DNA from: Coptis chinensis
Taxonomy: Eukaryota; Streptophyta; Magnoliopsida; Ranunculales; Ranunculaceae
Assembly: GCA_015680905.1 (NCBI GenBank)
Contig: CM027378.1
Coordinates: forward strand, 2,418,001 to 2,482,000
Length of the DNA stretch: 64,000 nt
Direction of reading: 5' to 3'
The position numbers and the translations under genes were made by a program. Below, one piece after another: positions 24,500 to 33,106 of this stretch; position 1 is the first letter of the stretch, and every line of letters starts with the position of its first letter. The notes beneath the pieces are model-generated. The model was given only the letters and a program-made list of their open reading frames with translations, was not told the origin of the DNA and ran no database searches.

Positions 24500-24985
24500 A
24501 TGATATATCGTTGTTACTTAATAACAATTCAAAATTGTCCAAAAAATGAGGAAGCACCTGCACCTCACACGGTCATTACTTACAAAGGTCCTTACAACCT
24601 TAATCACTGCGCATCTCTGACAAAATTATCACTTAGCAGCATGGTATGTACTGTGGTCTCTGGATTCACAACTGCAAACACAGTGTCGGGAGGAGAGGCT
24701 AAGAAGGACAAACCAACTGAAGCAATTCTGAAAAATAACCCAGAAATACATGAAGTGCATGCAGTTCGTGATGACAATGGGTGGCAATCTCCGAAAAGGA
24801 AAAACAGTTACAAAGCTAGAAACAGAAGTGATGAGAGTGAAGGGAGGAATGAAGTGATTAGTGATGGCATGTACCCAGGAACAGAAGTATGCAGAGAAAT
24901 TATGACAAGGAATACAAAGGGCAGCAGCAGCAATGATGAAGGACCTAAATCTAGGCTATTTATACACCCTCATATCCATAAATGA
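24500..24985 (+). CDS. Hypothetical ORF, 161 codons, inside MULE
   Basis: The open frame starts at an ATG and ends in TGA. The first 60 residues are mixed and may not be real protein. The C-terminal 100 residues are hydrophilic, rich in Lys, Glu, Asn and Arg, with a WQSPKRKN motif near residue 93 that recalls the 'W-x-P-x-x-K/R-K' stretch in linker regions of plant LINE ORF1 and related proteins. There is no zinc finger, catalytic motif or membrane segment. It may be captured exon material or a chance frame. Confidence 0.25.
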   Translation: MIYRCYLITIQNCPKNEEAPAPHTVITYKGPYNLNHCASLTKLSLSSMVCTVVSGFTTANTVSGGEAKKDKPTEAILKNNPEIHEVHAVRDDNGWQSPKRKNSYKARNRSDESEGRNEVISDGMYPGTEVCREIMTRNTKGSSSNDEGPKSRLFIHPHIHK

Positions 24986-25070
24986 TTGATTGTGCTTGCT
25001 GGATAATGACACTAAAGTGCATGTGCTTTTACAATCTTGAACCGAAATGAGGAAGTCTCAACAACAGTAT

Positions 25071-25143
25071 AGGATCTTGGTGGATTTGAACCACCATATC
25101 TTTGGATAACCCCAAAGTGCTCTACCATTTGAGCTAAAGATCC
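25071..25143 (-). tRNA. tRNA-like sequence (likely tRNA pseudogene or tRNA-derived retroposon head)
   Basis: The 73-nt minus-strand sequence folds as a cloverleaf. It has a perfect 7-bp acceptor stem (GGATCTT/AAGATCC), a D arm GCTC-AAATGGTA-GAGC, and a T arm GGTGG-TTCAAAT-CCACC. The pol III A box (TAGCTCAAATGG) and B box (GGTTCAAATCC) are intact. The anticodon arm CTTTGGGGTTATCCAAAG has 18 nt instead of 17 and lacks a U at position 33 before any clear anticodon (GTT is the nearest reading). No CCA and no T-run terminator follow closely. It is therefore more likely a pseudogene or the head of a SINE than a working tRNA. Confidence 0.55.
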
Positions 25144-26039
25144 AATCCTTGTGAATGTGTTTATCGGTACTTTATAAAAACTAGTAAACAATGTAGGCTG
25201 CTCAACATCTCAACTCTCCAAATAATATTCCACATCTCAATTCTCAAAGTTTATTATTTTACTACTGCTAAGCTTTTGCGACTTCTCTTCTTCGGCTCAT
25301 AACCAAATCGGTAAGTCACTTGTATTTTCTACTTTGAAAACTTAAGCCGATCTTGTCACTTGAACTTTTATGTTTTTTTTGTCCTGTTCTATATTCTAAT
25401 AGCAGAAAACATAGAAACACAAGAGATATTATGTTTATGTTTGTCTGCAAGCCAGACTAGGCAGTGCAGTTAATACTAATTAGCCATAGTACAAGAGCAA
25501 GACAATCAGGGGACGTTCTTTTCCTATAGAAATTAAGTACTCCGATCCTAGATGCATTGGTGCTTGACAAACCAGTTTACTCCCTCACGCTAATTACCAT
25601 TAGAAACCCAACAACAAAACATAAAACCAAATTCAACTTCAGCTTCACTAGATCAAGCCCATTGACATACCCATCACTCCTGATATTGAAATTCAAGACG
25701 CCCATATGCCCAAAAAAAATTTTAACTACAAAATAAAATTACTAACAACAAAATTTGATACAAGAAATAAGTTTCAGAAATACGAAATCGAAGTCAACAT
25801 ATCCATACCCTTACCTCTACTTTCAAGTTTCATCGCTGCTTCAATTAACTTCAAACAAGAAAATCTTCAAAAAAAAAAAACAAAATAGGCTGCCGTATTA
25901 GAATAGATTGAGCTTTCCATAGAAGCTATTAACAAAAGACGGAGAGAGAGAGAGAAACACGAGTGAACAGAGAAAGTGAGAGAGAGCAACGAGAGTTTAT
26001 TTTCTTTTTCATTTTCTTTTTATGTTCCTTTGGTTAAGA
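25144..26039. other. Non-coding interior of MULE
   Basis: AT-rich with short lysine-rich frames that do not look coding; becomes GA-rich toward the right inverted repeat. Confidence 0.4.
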
Positions 26040-26205
26040 GAGAGAGAGAGGGTTACGGGAGATAAAAAATGGGAGAGAAAGTTGGAGAGAGAAAATAAAA
26101 GAGAAAGAGAGATACAATTGGGGTTTTTTAGTTTTAGGATTGACTAAATCTCGTGGAATATCTCGTGAGGTTTATTATCTCAAGTACCTACGTTTAAGAG
26201 AGAGA
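26040..26205 (-). repeat. MULE right terminal inverted repeat
   Basis: Inverted partner of 20501-20665, followed at once by (TA)n. Confidence 0.85.
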
Positions 26206-26224
26206 CTATATATATATATATATA

Positions 26225-26895
26225 TATTTATTTATTTATTTATTTTTATTTATTTATTTTTTGAAGGTTAAGCTAGGGTTGACATGGCCCTCACCTGGTT
26301 TTATTAAGATAATCTTGTGTACAACCTATTAGCTACCTCCTCTTTAGCAATGATAGCACTTTCAAGGTTTATAAGAGGCACAAAATACACAATATTCTCA
26401 TCCAAGCATCCACCTAAAGAAGCTAGGTGATCGGCTAGACGATTAGTTTCCCTAAATACATGAAAAAAAGAGATGCGGGCTCTCAAATTCAGTACATAGC
26501 TTCTAGATGTTCAGAACCAGATTCAGACAGTACCAAGGAGGGGCGGCAATTTGAGGCACAAAATACACAATATTCTCATCCAAGCATCCACCTAAAGAAG
26601 CTAGGTGATCAGCTAGACGATTAGTTTCCCTAAATACATGAATAAAAGAGATGCACTCAAATTCAGTACGTAGCTTCTGGATGTTTAGAACCAGATTCAG
26701 GCAGTACCAAGGAGGATCTGCAATCTTGTTAATACTCTGCACAGCATGCATGGAGTCTGACGCCACTATCACCTTCTTGAAGTTGGTCTGTAAACAGCTT
26801 CCACGCCTTTTTTTGATTGCCCATTATGCATATATTACTTTAAGAGCAACAAAAGAAAGTTCCAAAATGTTGATTCTCTCAAGTCCTTTCTAATT
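26225..26895 (-). pseudogene. LINE RNase H fragment with internal 178-bp duplication
   Basis: Minus-strand frames contain the RNase H end of plant LINEs (RVT_3): VASDSMHAVQSINKIADPPWYC, IQKLRTEFECISFIHVFRETN and RLADHLASLGG. The HVFRETNRLADHLASLGG block occurs twice because 26374-26551 is repeated head-to-tail as 26552-26729 (period 178 bp), giving two open frames of 60 and 89 codons. The lower edge ends in TTTATTTA repeats, likely the old tail. Reverse transcriptase and endonuclease are missing: a 5'-truncated copy. Confidence 0.75.
26374..26729 (-). repeat. Tandem duplication, 2 x 178 bp
   Basis: Each unit contains GGCACAAAATACACAATATT and ends with CAGTACCAAGGAGG. A few differences separate the units (for example GATCGG versus GATCAG). 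Confidence 0.85.
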
Positions 26896-26941
26896 TTGAG
26901 TACGTTTCAACTAGCTACCACCGCCACACGCCCACACCACT

Positions 26942-27568
26942 TCACGAAGTGTAAAACACGGGGTTGAAACGTGCGGTCAGAAGTACTTGGAGTGGTGTTG
27001 CTTTGCAGCTTATAATTCCGGGAGTTCCGGACATGTCGATAGTCGAATCATTTGGGATCTTCAACTCAAATCCGTGAATAATTCGAGCAAGAGCCAAATG
27101 CATGACTTGAAGAGAAAATGAGATACCAGGACATACACGCCTACCCGATCCAAATGGAATTAATTCAAGATGCTGACCCCTCAAATCAACATCTGCATGA
27201 CTAGTAAGAAATCTTTCAGGTCGAAATTCTAATGGATCGTTAGGCCATACATTTGGGTCTCGTTGTAACTTCCATAAGTTGACCATTAGCCGGGTACCTG
27301 CTGGGACATGGAAGCCACCCACGTCGCAGTCCTCACTAGCCTCGCGTTCGATTATAGGTCCTGCCGGGTATAATCTCATTGCTTCTTTGATAATGGCTTG
27401 GATGTAGGGCAGATTCTTGATGTCCGAATCCTCTACTTGTCTCTCCTTCCCAATCTGTGCATCCAATTCCCGTTGAGCCTTTTTCAACGCATGAACATTG
27501 TTTAATAGCAAAGACAGGGTCCATGTAAGTGTCACCGTTGAAGTGTCGCTCCCACCCAGGATCATGTC
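26942..27568 (-). CDS. Cytochrome P450, CYP82 family, exon 2
   Basis: C-terminal exon (208 codons plus TGA) of the P450 whose first exon is at 33586-34569. The acceptor is GGTGCAG|GACATG, and the phase-0 join sits in helix I, where CYP82 genes usually have their single intron. The parts in order are: I-helix oxygen-binding motif GGSDTS; K-helix EAMR (ExxR); the VNLWKLQRDP and RPERF blocks; and the heme loop FGSGRRVCPG with the axial Cys. All key residues are present and no stop occurs. P450s of this family are ER-bound monooxygenases that use NADPH-P450 reductase; known CYP82 members hydroxylate alkaloids, flavonoids, coumarins or terpenoids. The substrate cannot be told from sequence. Confidence 0.88.
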   Translation of the reverse strand, partial: DMILGGSDTSTVTLTWTLSLLLNNVHALKKAQRELDAQIGKERQVEDSDIKNLPYIQAIIKEAMRLYPAGPIIEREASEDCDVGGFHVPAGTRLMVNLWKLQRDPNVWPNDPLEFRPERFLTSHADVDLRGQHLELIPFGSGRRVCPGISFSLQVMHLALARIIHGFELKIPNDSTIDMSGTPGIISCKATPLQVLLTARFNPVFYTS

Positions 27569-28718
27569 CTGCACCATAGATATGTAAGAAACCTTTAAGA
27601 TCATTGTTAATTTAAGGAAGCTCAAGACACTGATCCTTTTTCATTCCCCTTCTTACTGCAGACTAGTACCATTACTTGCACATTTAATGAATATGCCACT
27701 CATATAATTCGTTATATGTGAGTATGTGACCAAGACATTTAAATATTTAATGAATATAGAAAGGACATGAATTCGCCTTCAAATTTTGGTGTCCTGTTAT
27801 GCAAAACAAGCACCATAAACTAGAATAACTGCAACTGCATAACAGTAGGCGTGACTGTAGTAGGGGTTAATGAGAGGAGTCGAGGTGAGGTTTGAGAGGA
27901 GAAAAGGCCGGAGGGGATAGGAGTTCGTAGGGTTCGCCCAAGTGAAAGTTAAAACCGGCCATATAGCTAGGGTTAAATGACGACAAGCATGATTAAGGTT
28001 CAAATTAGGCAGGAATCGGGTTTTGATATGAAAATATCAGGCTGAGTGCTTGGTAGCTATACTTAATCCTTTAAATGTACTAGCAAATCTACAAACATTG
28101 GGGGACTTATTTTGGCAAAATAGGTTTTTCATGATGGGCCATATCAATATTGTTCCAATCCAAATAACCATGCACAGTATTGGTTTTTCTTACTTGATGA
28201 AAATTTGCAAAATGCAAAAAATAAATAATTAATTAATTGAAAGCACAGAAATTGCTATTATTGATGATTGCGTGAACATATAGGTGGAATTTGATTTTTC
28301 AGCCCGTTGTTTACTTGTCCAAGCTTTTGCTTCTGGGAAGATACATTCGATCCACATGTGCAGTAGGGAAGTGGTGCATGAGGACCATTTCTAAGGTTGG
28401 CTAAGTTCAATGGCATTGTATCCCCGCAAAAGTGGACTGAAAACAGGCGGAAATCACTCTCTATCTGCATATTACATTGTATATATACAGAGTGATTTTT
28501 AGAAATAGAGAATACAAACCACACCACAACTTTGAGTGGGGTAGAAAAGAAATTGAAATTCATTTGGCACCAATTGAATTGGCTTAAAGTAATCGTGTCC
28601 CCACCAAATCACATGCATTATATTCTTCAACGAATTACTCAAAACACAAAATGAGAAAATGACCAAAAAATACATTGAACTTTGCACTTGGTTTCAAAAC
28701 AGACAACGTATTTTTTTC

Positions 28719-29204
28719 TTAGAGCATTCCAATGGGGCATGTAAACAGTATATAGTATAAAGTTTACACCTCTTTAAAAAAAAATAATAATAATAATAAT
28801 AATAAATCCTTCCAATAAAAGTTGTAAACTGTAATTAATAAGCTAATAGCTAATAGAACAAGTGGGAAATTCCCCACTCGGATTCAAATTGTTAAAAAGC
28901 TCATACGTCACTCCAAGTGACGTCCCTTTTTAGTTATTAAGTGTTGATTTCTAATTTTTAAACTCGGACGTCACTCCAAATGACATAGAGTGACGTCCCT
29001 CTTTAAATTAAGCCTAAACGTCACTCCAAATGACATCCGAGTTTTAAATCTAATTTTTTTTACATCTCTCCATTGGGAGCTATAGAGTGTGGATATACAT
29101 AGTATATAAATTAGTGTGTATAAGTAGAGTTGTTAAATCCTAATGGAGACTGGATTGAGTCTATGGGGAGGTGTAATTTTACACCCGTATTGGAGATGTC
29201 CTTA
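28719..29204. mobile_element. Tourist-like MITE nested in Pack-MULE arm
   Basis: A 480-bp insert (28722-29201) lies between TTA direct repeats (28719-28721 and 29202-29204), the 3-bp target duplication of PIF/Harbinger-type elements. Its ends, GAGCATTCCAATGG and inverted GGACATCTCCAAT, are an imperfect inverted repeat of the Tourist kind. It contains internal inverted words around GTCACTCCAA(G/A)TGAC. It splits the left arm of the Pack-MULE, so it is younger. Confidence 0.75.
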
Positions 29205-29509
29205 ATTAAATAAACATTGTACTTTCAAAAAGTTTCAATTTAGATAAACCATCAAATACTCCAATTGGATGTCCAGCTTAGCTTACGTGTACCACTGTTA
29301 AAATTTTCCACAAATTTAATTTGCTTAAGTGTGCATTAGTGTCAACCTTGAGGTGGCATCGACACACCAACTCATGAAATGCCAACTTAAAATTTGACAA
29401 TGTAGTAAAATCGAAATGTAAGTTGTTTTTTATTTTGTAGTTTCACACTATCACATCGTCTTCTTCCACCGCATATTCAATTTTCTCTCCTCAGAAAACA
29501 AAATCAATC

Positions 29510-29760
29510 ATGGCGACAACAATGGTACTGGATCCATAATCACAGAACCACCAGCATCAAACCCATCTTTCAAATCAGACATCGACCAATCATCCTCAAA
29601 TCACTCCAACGCCAAATCGAGTTCGTCGCCAAACAGAAGAATCTCAAACGCGAACTCCTCCGTGCTCTGGAGGAAGTCAAGAGGATTCAATCTGTTGCTC
29701 TTGTCATTGGTCAGTTTATGGAGATGGTTGATCAGAATAATGGTATTGTCGGTTCCACTA
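29510..29760 (+). pseudogene. RPT3: Captured fragment of 26S proteasome ATPase subunit RPT3
   Basis: The sequence starts with an ATG and MATTMVLDP, as in plant RPT3. After frame changes it continues with [10 protein letters not shown], then [33 protein letters not shown] and GIVGST. These are the N-terminal coiled coil and the start of the OB domain of RPT3 (regulatory subunit 6B), a AAA-ATPase of the 19S particle. Relative to known plant RPT3, an acidic segment after the start and about eleven residues between RQIEF and QKNLK are missing, and frames do not join. Similarity stops at GST, close to where the parent exon would end. The AAA ATPase domain is absent. It is a transduplicated remnant that cannot make a subunit. 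Confidence 0.85.
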
Positions 29761-30579
29761 TTGACTAGCTATCTTTGTTGTTAATTACTTTCAAATTCAG
29801 TCAACAATAGAGCTCAAAGGAGGGGGAAAATCACTAGTTCTTAAAATGGCCACACATTCCATTCACTTTTACATGCATGATGGCAACCATTGATTAGGCT
29901 ATGGTTAGAAATCAATTCTGTTTCTATTGATGGAAGTCATGGAACTTATTGAATGCTTGGCGTGTGTTCTAAACTATATAAAAAAGAAAAGAAAATAAAT
30001 AATATAGAAGTTCTAATGTTCATATTGGCTGCTCGGCATAATCGTGTAGCTCACCAAGCAAACTTGACGTGAATTGTAATATGTGAACTATGAAGCTAGT
30101 TATTCATCCAACAATGTGCTGCTTACTTAGTTATTTAATGGCGGAAGTCATACTCAATGTTCTGACAGTTGAAACGTGATGTGGATGCCACCTCAAGGTT
30201 GAAGAAACTAACGCCAAATAGACAAATTAGATTTGGGGAAAATTTGAAGGGTCCACATAAGTTGGACATCCAATTAATTGGACGATTTGTCTAACTTTTT
30301 GAAAGTACAATGTTTTTTTGAATATTAGATAGCGAAAAAAAAAAAAAAATTATTTGAATATAAAAAAATACATTGTCTGTTTTGAAACCAAGTGCAAAGT
30401 TCAATGTATTCTTTGGTCATTTTCTCAACACAAAAGTGTAGTAAGGTCCAAATCATTGGACACAAAAATATTCTCTCTATCCTCAAAACACGGTTTTTTC
30501 CAGTTTTAGAGATCGGAGTACAGTACCATTGGACTCAGCCTACGAGAGGCAAATTTTGCAGCTGATATAACTGCAAGAG

Positions 30580-30928
30580 TGATGTAGAACATAGAGCCTA
30601 TATTTATAGTCTAATTGTTTTTAGTAAATCTAAGTATACTAAAAACAAGTTATTTTCGTTTTTATTATCTAAGTCTAATTTAGAAGTGTCTAGAAGTCTA
30701 GTTTGTGAGTTCTAGTAGTCTTAGAAGGTTACTATTATGATATAAATAAATAAGGAAATTGTTTCTTAGTGTTTTAGTATGTTTCTAAGATGATTTGATG
30801 AAGTTCTCTATATAAAGAGCTGCATGGACGAAAAGTTCAATCAACTCTTTAATATTATGAATAAATTTATGTTTCAATTTATCTCTTTAATGTTCTAATG
30901 AACTTTAAATATCGTTTCCACTACCTCA
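30580..30928 (+). repeat. 5' LTR of non-autonomous element
   Basis: Contains a core promoter CTATATAAAGAGC at 30809-30820 and an AATAAA signal near 30860. About 85-90% similar by eye to the 3' LTR. Confidence 0.9.
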
Positions 30929-30930
30929 AT

Positions 30931-30940
30931 TGGTATTAGA
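30931..30940 (+). other. Primer-binding site (Met tRNA type)
   Basis: TGGTATTAGA, two bases after the 5' LTR; matches the 3' end complement of plant initiator tRNA-Met (TGGTATCAGA) with one change. Confidence 0.8.
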
Positions 30941-31010
30941 TTCTGACGGTGTTCTAGGGTTGATATCCAGTTCGAAGTTGAAGAACGTTCCCAGAATGTA
31001 AATACTAGTT

Positions 31011-31011
<1 letters not shown>

Positions 31012-31057
<46 letters not shown>
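31012..31057. repeat. Poly(T) run, 46 nt
   Basis: An uninterrupted T-run in the leader of the non-autonomous element. It produces spurious poly-Lys frames on the minus strand. Confidence 0.95.
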
Positions 31058-31062
<5 letters not shown>

Positions 31063-31332
31063 TGTTAAGAGTATCTTTAGATTGAAGATTTTTATTGATG
31101 ACACACCCATAGTGTTGATACAATCTTTCTTTATTGAAGTTCACAATAAGAAAACAAATGTAGGAATTTTCAATCAATTCCAACGCACCAACCATAGTGC
31201 AACTTAACCTTTACATCTTCAGGTTTGATTTTCTACCATCCATATTTTTCATCTTCCACCCCCATCACTCTACCACCAACGATCCTTACCCACCATTGTT
31301 TTCATTAAACCATCACCACCACCCAAAAAAAA

Positions 31333-31596
31333 ATGAAAATTTCTCAATTAAATCAACAACAACTTCATGCTCAAATTTGTGCTATCGAACAAAGATTTTG
31401 TGAAATACAAGAAGAGCTTCAAGATATTGATTTTGAGTACGATAAAACTTCTCACCCTAATTACTATGATCGCTTATGGCATCAACAAGATTATTCTGAT
31501 TGTTCTTATAAGTTGTCTCAATTACACTTTGCTCATAGAAAATATTCTCAAGCACTTCAAGATTATGCATTTCGTCATCAAGAGATCGAACATTAG
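31333..31596 (+). CDS. Unknown Gln-rich coiled-coil ORF of non-autonomous retroelement
   Basis: An 87-codon frame after a Pro/His-rich leader. It is rich in Gln, Glu, His and Tyr (ISQLNQQQLHAQICAIEQRF, EIQEELQDIDFEYD, SQLHFAHRKYSQALQDYAFR) with heptad-like spacing, consistent with a coiled coil. A one-base frame change near the end, and removal in thought of a LINE insert at 31617-31800, lets it continue through VEEQIYAQ and Q/E/K-rich repeats (VQQEKEENYRSLQQEKERIR) to about 31980. The original protein was therefore roughly 190 residues. It occupies the gag position but has no gag domain or zinc knuckle that I recognise. It may be a structural protein derived from gag; unproven. Confidence 0.45.
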   Translation: MKISQLNQQQLHAQICAIEQRFCEIQEELQDIDFEYDKTSHPNYYDRLWHQQDYSDCSYKLSQLHFAHRKYSQALQDYAFRHQEIEH

Positions 31597-31607
31597 ACAA
31601 CAACAAC

Positions 31608-31808
31608 TTTACGCAATGGCTGGGAACTCCCTTTCTAGATTTTCTTTAGATATTAATTGTGAGTTGAGGAACGAAATCATGTAAAACTCTTTTCAATGTA
31701 CCGAGCTTGATCATGGTTGGACGTTAGTCCAGACCACAAAATTTTGTAATTGTCCTATGTTTTTAATATAATTTTTATTTACCAAGCAAAAAAAATAATT
31801 TTACGCAC
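31608..31808 (+). mobile_element. Truncated LINE 3' end inserted in the retroelement ORF
   Basis: The insert 31617-31800 lies between two copies of TTTACGCA (31609-31616 and 31801-31808), a variable-length duplication typical of LINE target-primed insertion. It ends with a short A-rich tail (CAAAAAAAATAA) on the plus strand after TTTAATATAATTTTTATTTACC, a 3' UTR style common in plant L1 elements. At under 200 bp it is a heavily 5'-truncated, dead-on-arrival copy. Confidence 0.65.
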
Positions 31809-31976
31809 AAAGAGTTGTTGAAGAACAAATATATGCTCAATAGATTGCTAAAACGAATTATCATCGAGTGCAACAAGAAAAGGAAGAGAATTATCGTAGT
31901 TTGCAACAAGAAAAAGAAAGAATACGACAAGAGGAACAAAGAGATTGGCTTTCTGACATGAGTAAAAGAGTGGTTT

Positions 31977-32408
31977 ATGAAAGTTGAGTTTTTGTTACTA
32001 AGAAGTTGTCTCTATCTCCATCACCATGTGAGTGAAAATGTATTTTCTACATCCACTCTTGAAGTTTGTGATTGTATAGTGCCTTCTACTCCTCTGAAAG
32101 ATGAAGTTCAAATGCTTACAATTGTTCCAGTATCAAATCAAATTGTGGATAATAAACAAACTATAGATATTTATATTGAGGAGGAGAAAAATATTCAAGA
32201 GAAGGTTAATGTTGCTAAAGTTTTAGGAGATGATGTTGATTTGCATGAGATAATGTCACTTGTTGCTAAAGAAGTTGTCAATATTTCTAATCTTGAGCAA
32301 GAACTCGAGGATGATTTAATTGTTAAAGAGGAGGAGAATATAGCATATCACAGTTTTTCAAAGAAATTTATTTGTGAAGACCTATACTTGAAGTTTTGTG
32401 AAAATTGA
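31977..32408 (+). CDS. Unknown acidic ORF of non-autonomous retroelement
   Basis: A 143-codon frame, acidic and rich in Val, Ile and Glu, with helix-friendly stretches (IYIEEEKNIQEKVNVAKVLG, MSLVAKEVVNISNLEQELED). The first 15 residues may belong to the preceding frame rather than a true start. No known retroviral domain. After its stop, frame 32405-32570 ends HNSRASYFKEWEND just at the purine tract. This resembles the D-x-R-x-x-x-F-x-x-G-E-(N/Y)-D tail that ends pol in many plant gypsy elements, suggesting that the element is a deletion derivative of a gypsy family. That link is inference from motif memory. Confidence 0.4.
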   Translation: MKVEFLLLRSCLYLHHHVSENVFSTSTLEVCDCIVPSTPLKDEVQMLTIVPVSNQIVDNKQTIDIYIEEEKNIQEKVNVAKVLGDDVDLHEIMSLVAKEVVNISNLEQELEDDLIVKEEENIAYHSFSKKFICEDLYLKFCEN

Positions 32409-32562
32409 TTGATGTTTGTGTTTGCCTCAAGAATTTTGTGTCAAATTGTCAAAAGAAAATATGGAAGAATCAAGTTATTGTGTCTACTTTGCCTTGCTCC
32501 AATCGAAGAATTGTCATTCATATGCATAACTCGAGGGCGAGTTATTTTAAAGAATGGGAGAA

Positions 32563-32915
32563 TGATGTAGAACATAGAGCCTATGTTTATTGTCTAATTG
32601 GTTTTAGTAAATCTAAGTATACTACAAACAAGTTATTTTCGTTTTTATTCTTTAAGCGTAATTTAGAAGTGTCCAGAAGTCTAGTTTGTGAGTTATAGAA
32701 GTCTTAGAGTTGAAGGTTACTACTATGTTATAGATGGATTAGGAAAGTGTTTCTTACTATTTTAGTATGTTTCTAAGATGCTTTTATGGAGTTTTCTATA
32801 TAAAGAACTTCATGGATGGAAATTGTAATCAACTTTTCAATATTATCAATAAACTTATATTTCAATTTTTCACTTTAATGTTTTATTAAACTTTAATATC
32901 GCTTCCGCTACGTCA
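32563..32915 (+). repeat. 3' LTR of non-autonomous element
   Basis: Direct repeat of 30580-30928, with TG...CA ends and AAGAG flank. TATATAAAG core at 32797-32805. Confidence 0.9.
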
Positions 32916-33106
32916 AAGAGTGCAAGGTATAGTTCTAGATTGTATATTTTGGACTTGTATGAAAGGAAACCCCTACAAGTAATGAGAGGTCCCTAGCTTC
33001 ATCTATTTTAAATTTGATACATGAGTGTCTAAAGACCACGACACACTTTACTTGTTCATGACACATGCGCAATCAACTGCCTTATGCATGCCGAAATTAG
33101 TTCAAC

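Larger units (their letters stand above)
20501..26205 (+). mobile_element. Mutator-like element (MULE) with FAR1-type transposase
   Basis: Inverted repeats mark both ends: 20501-20665 and, inverted, 26040-26205, beginning CTCACTCTTAAACG / CTCTCTCTTAAACG and sharing GTAGGTACTT, CCACGAGATTTAGTC and AATCCTAAAACTAAAAAACC. The long TIRs, the internal FAR1/MURA/SWIM transposase remnant at 21.1-23.3 kb on the same side and the 5.7-kb size fit an autonomous MULE that has decayed. Both outer flanks are (TA)n, so the expected 9-bp target duplication cannot be resolved. The interior also holds a Harbinger tail, an unknown ORF and a tRNA-like sequence that are probably later or captured additions. Confidence 0.8.
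28643..30435. mobile_element. Pack-MULE carrying an RPT3 gene fragment
   Basis: A perfect 9-bp direct repeat AACACAAAA (28643-28651 and 30427-30435) brackets inverted ends starting GAGAAAATGACCAAA and extending about 60-80 bp (TTGCACTTGGTTTC, AACAGACAA). After an interruption by a MITE on the left arm, the inverted similarity continues (CATTGTACTTTCAAAAAGTT near 29215 and inverted near 30290-30310; TTGGATGTCCA near 29265 and 30265). 9-bp duplications and long TIRs are diagnostic of Mutator-like elements. No transposase is present; the cargo is a piece of a host proteasome gene, which defines a Pack-MULE. The arms sit at 28652-28718/29205-29290 and about 30235-30426. Confidence 0.88.
30575..32920 (+). 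mobile_element. Non-autonomous LTR retrotransposon with unfamiliar ORFs
   Basis: Two LTRs (30580-30928 and 32563-32915, about 350 bp) have ends TGATGTAG...CTAC(C/G)TCA. They are bounded by a perfect 5-bp target duplication AAGAG (30575-30579 and 32916-32920). A primer-binding site TGGTATTAGA (30931-30940) and a purine-rich tract AAAGAATGGGAGAA before the 3' LTR complete the structure. Internal length is only 1.63 kb. It lacks recognisable protease, RT, RNase H or integrase, but has Gln/Glu-rich coding stretches. It must have been moved by another element's enzymes. LTRs differ at many sites, so the insertion is not recent. Confidence 0.92.

Noticed and set aside
30895..31195. Minus-strand frames with poly-Lys
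   Set aside because: Created by a 46-nt T-run in the leader of a retroelement.
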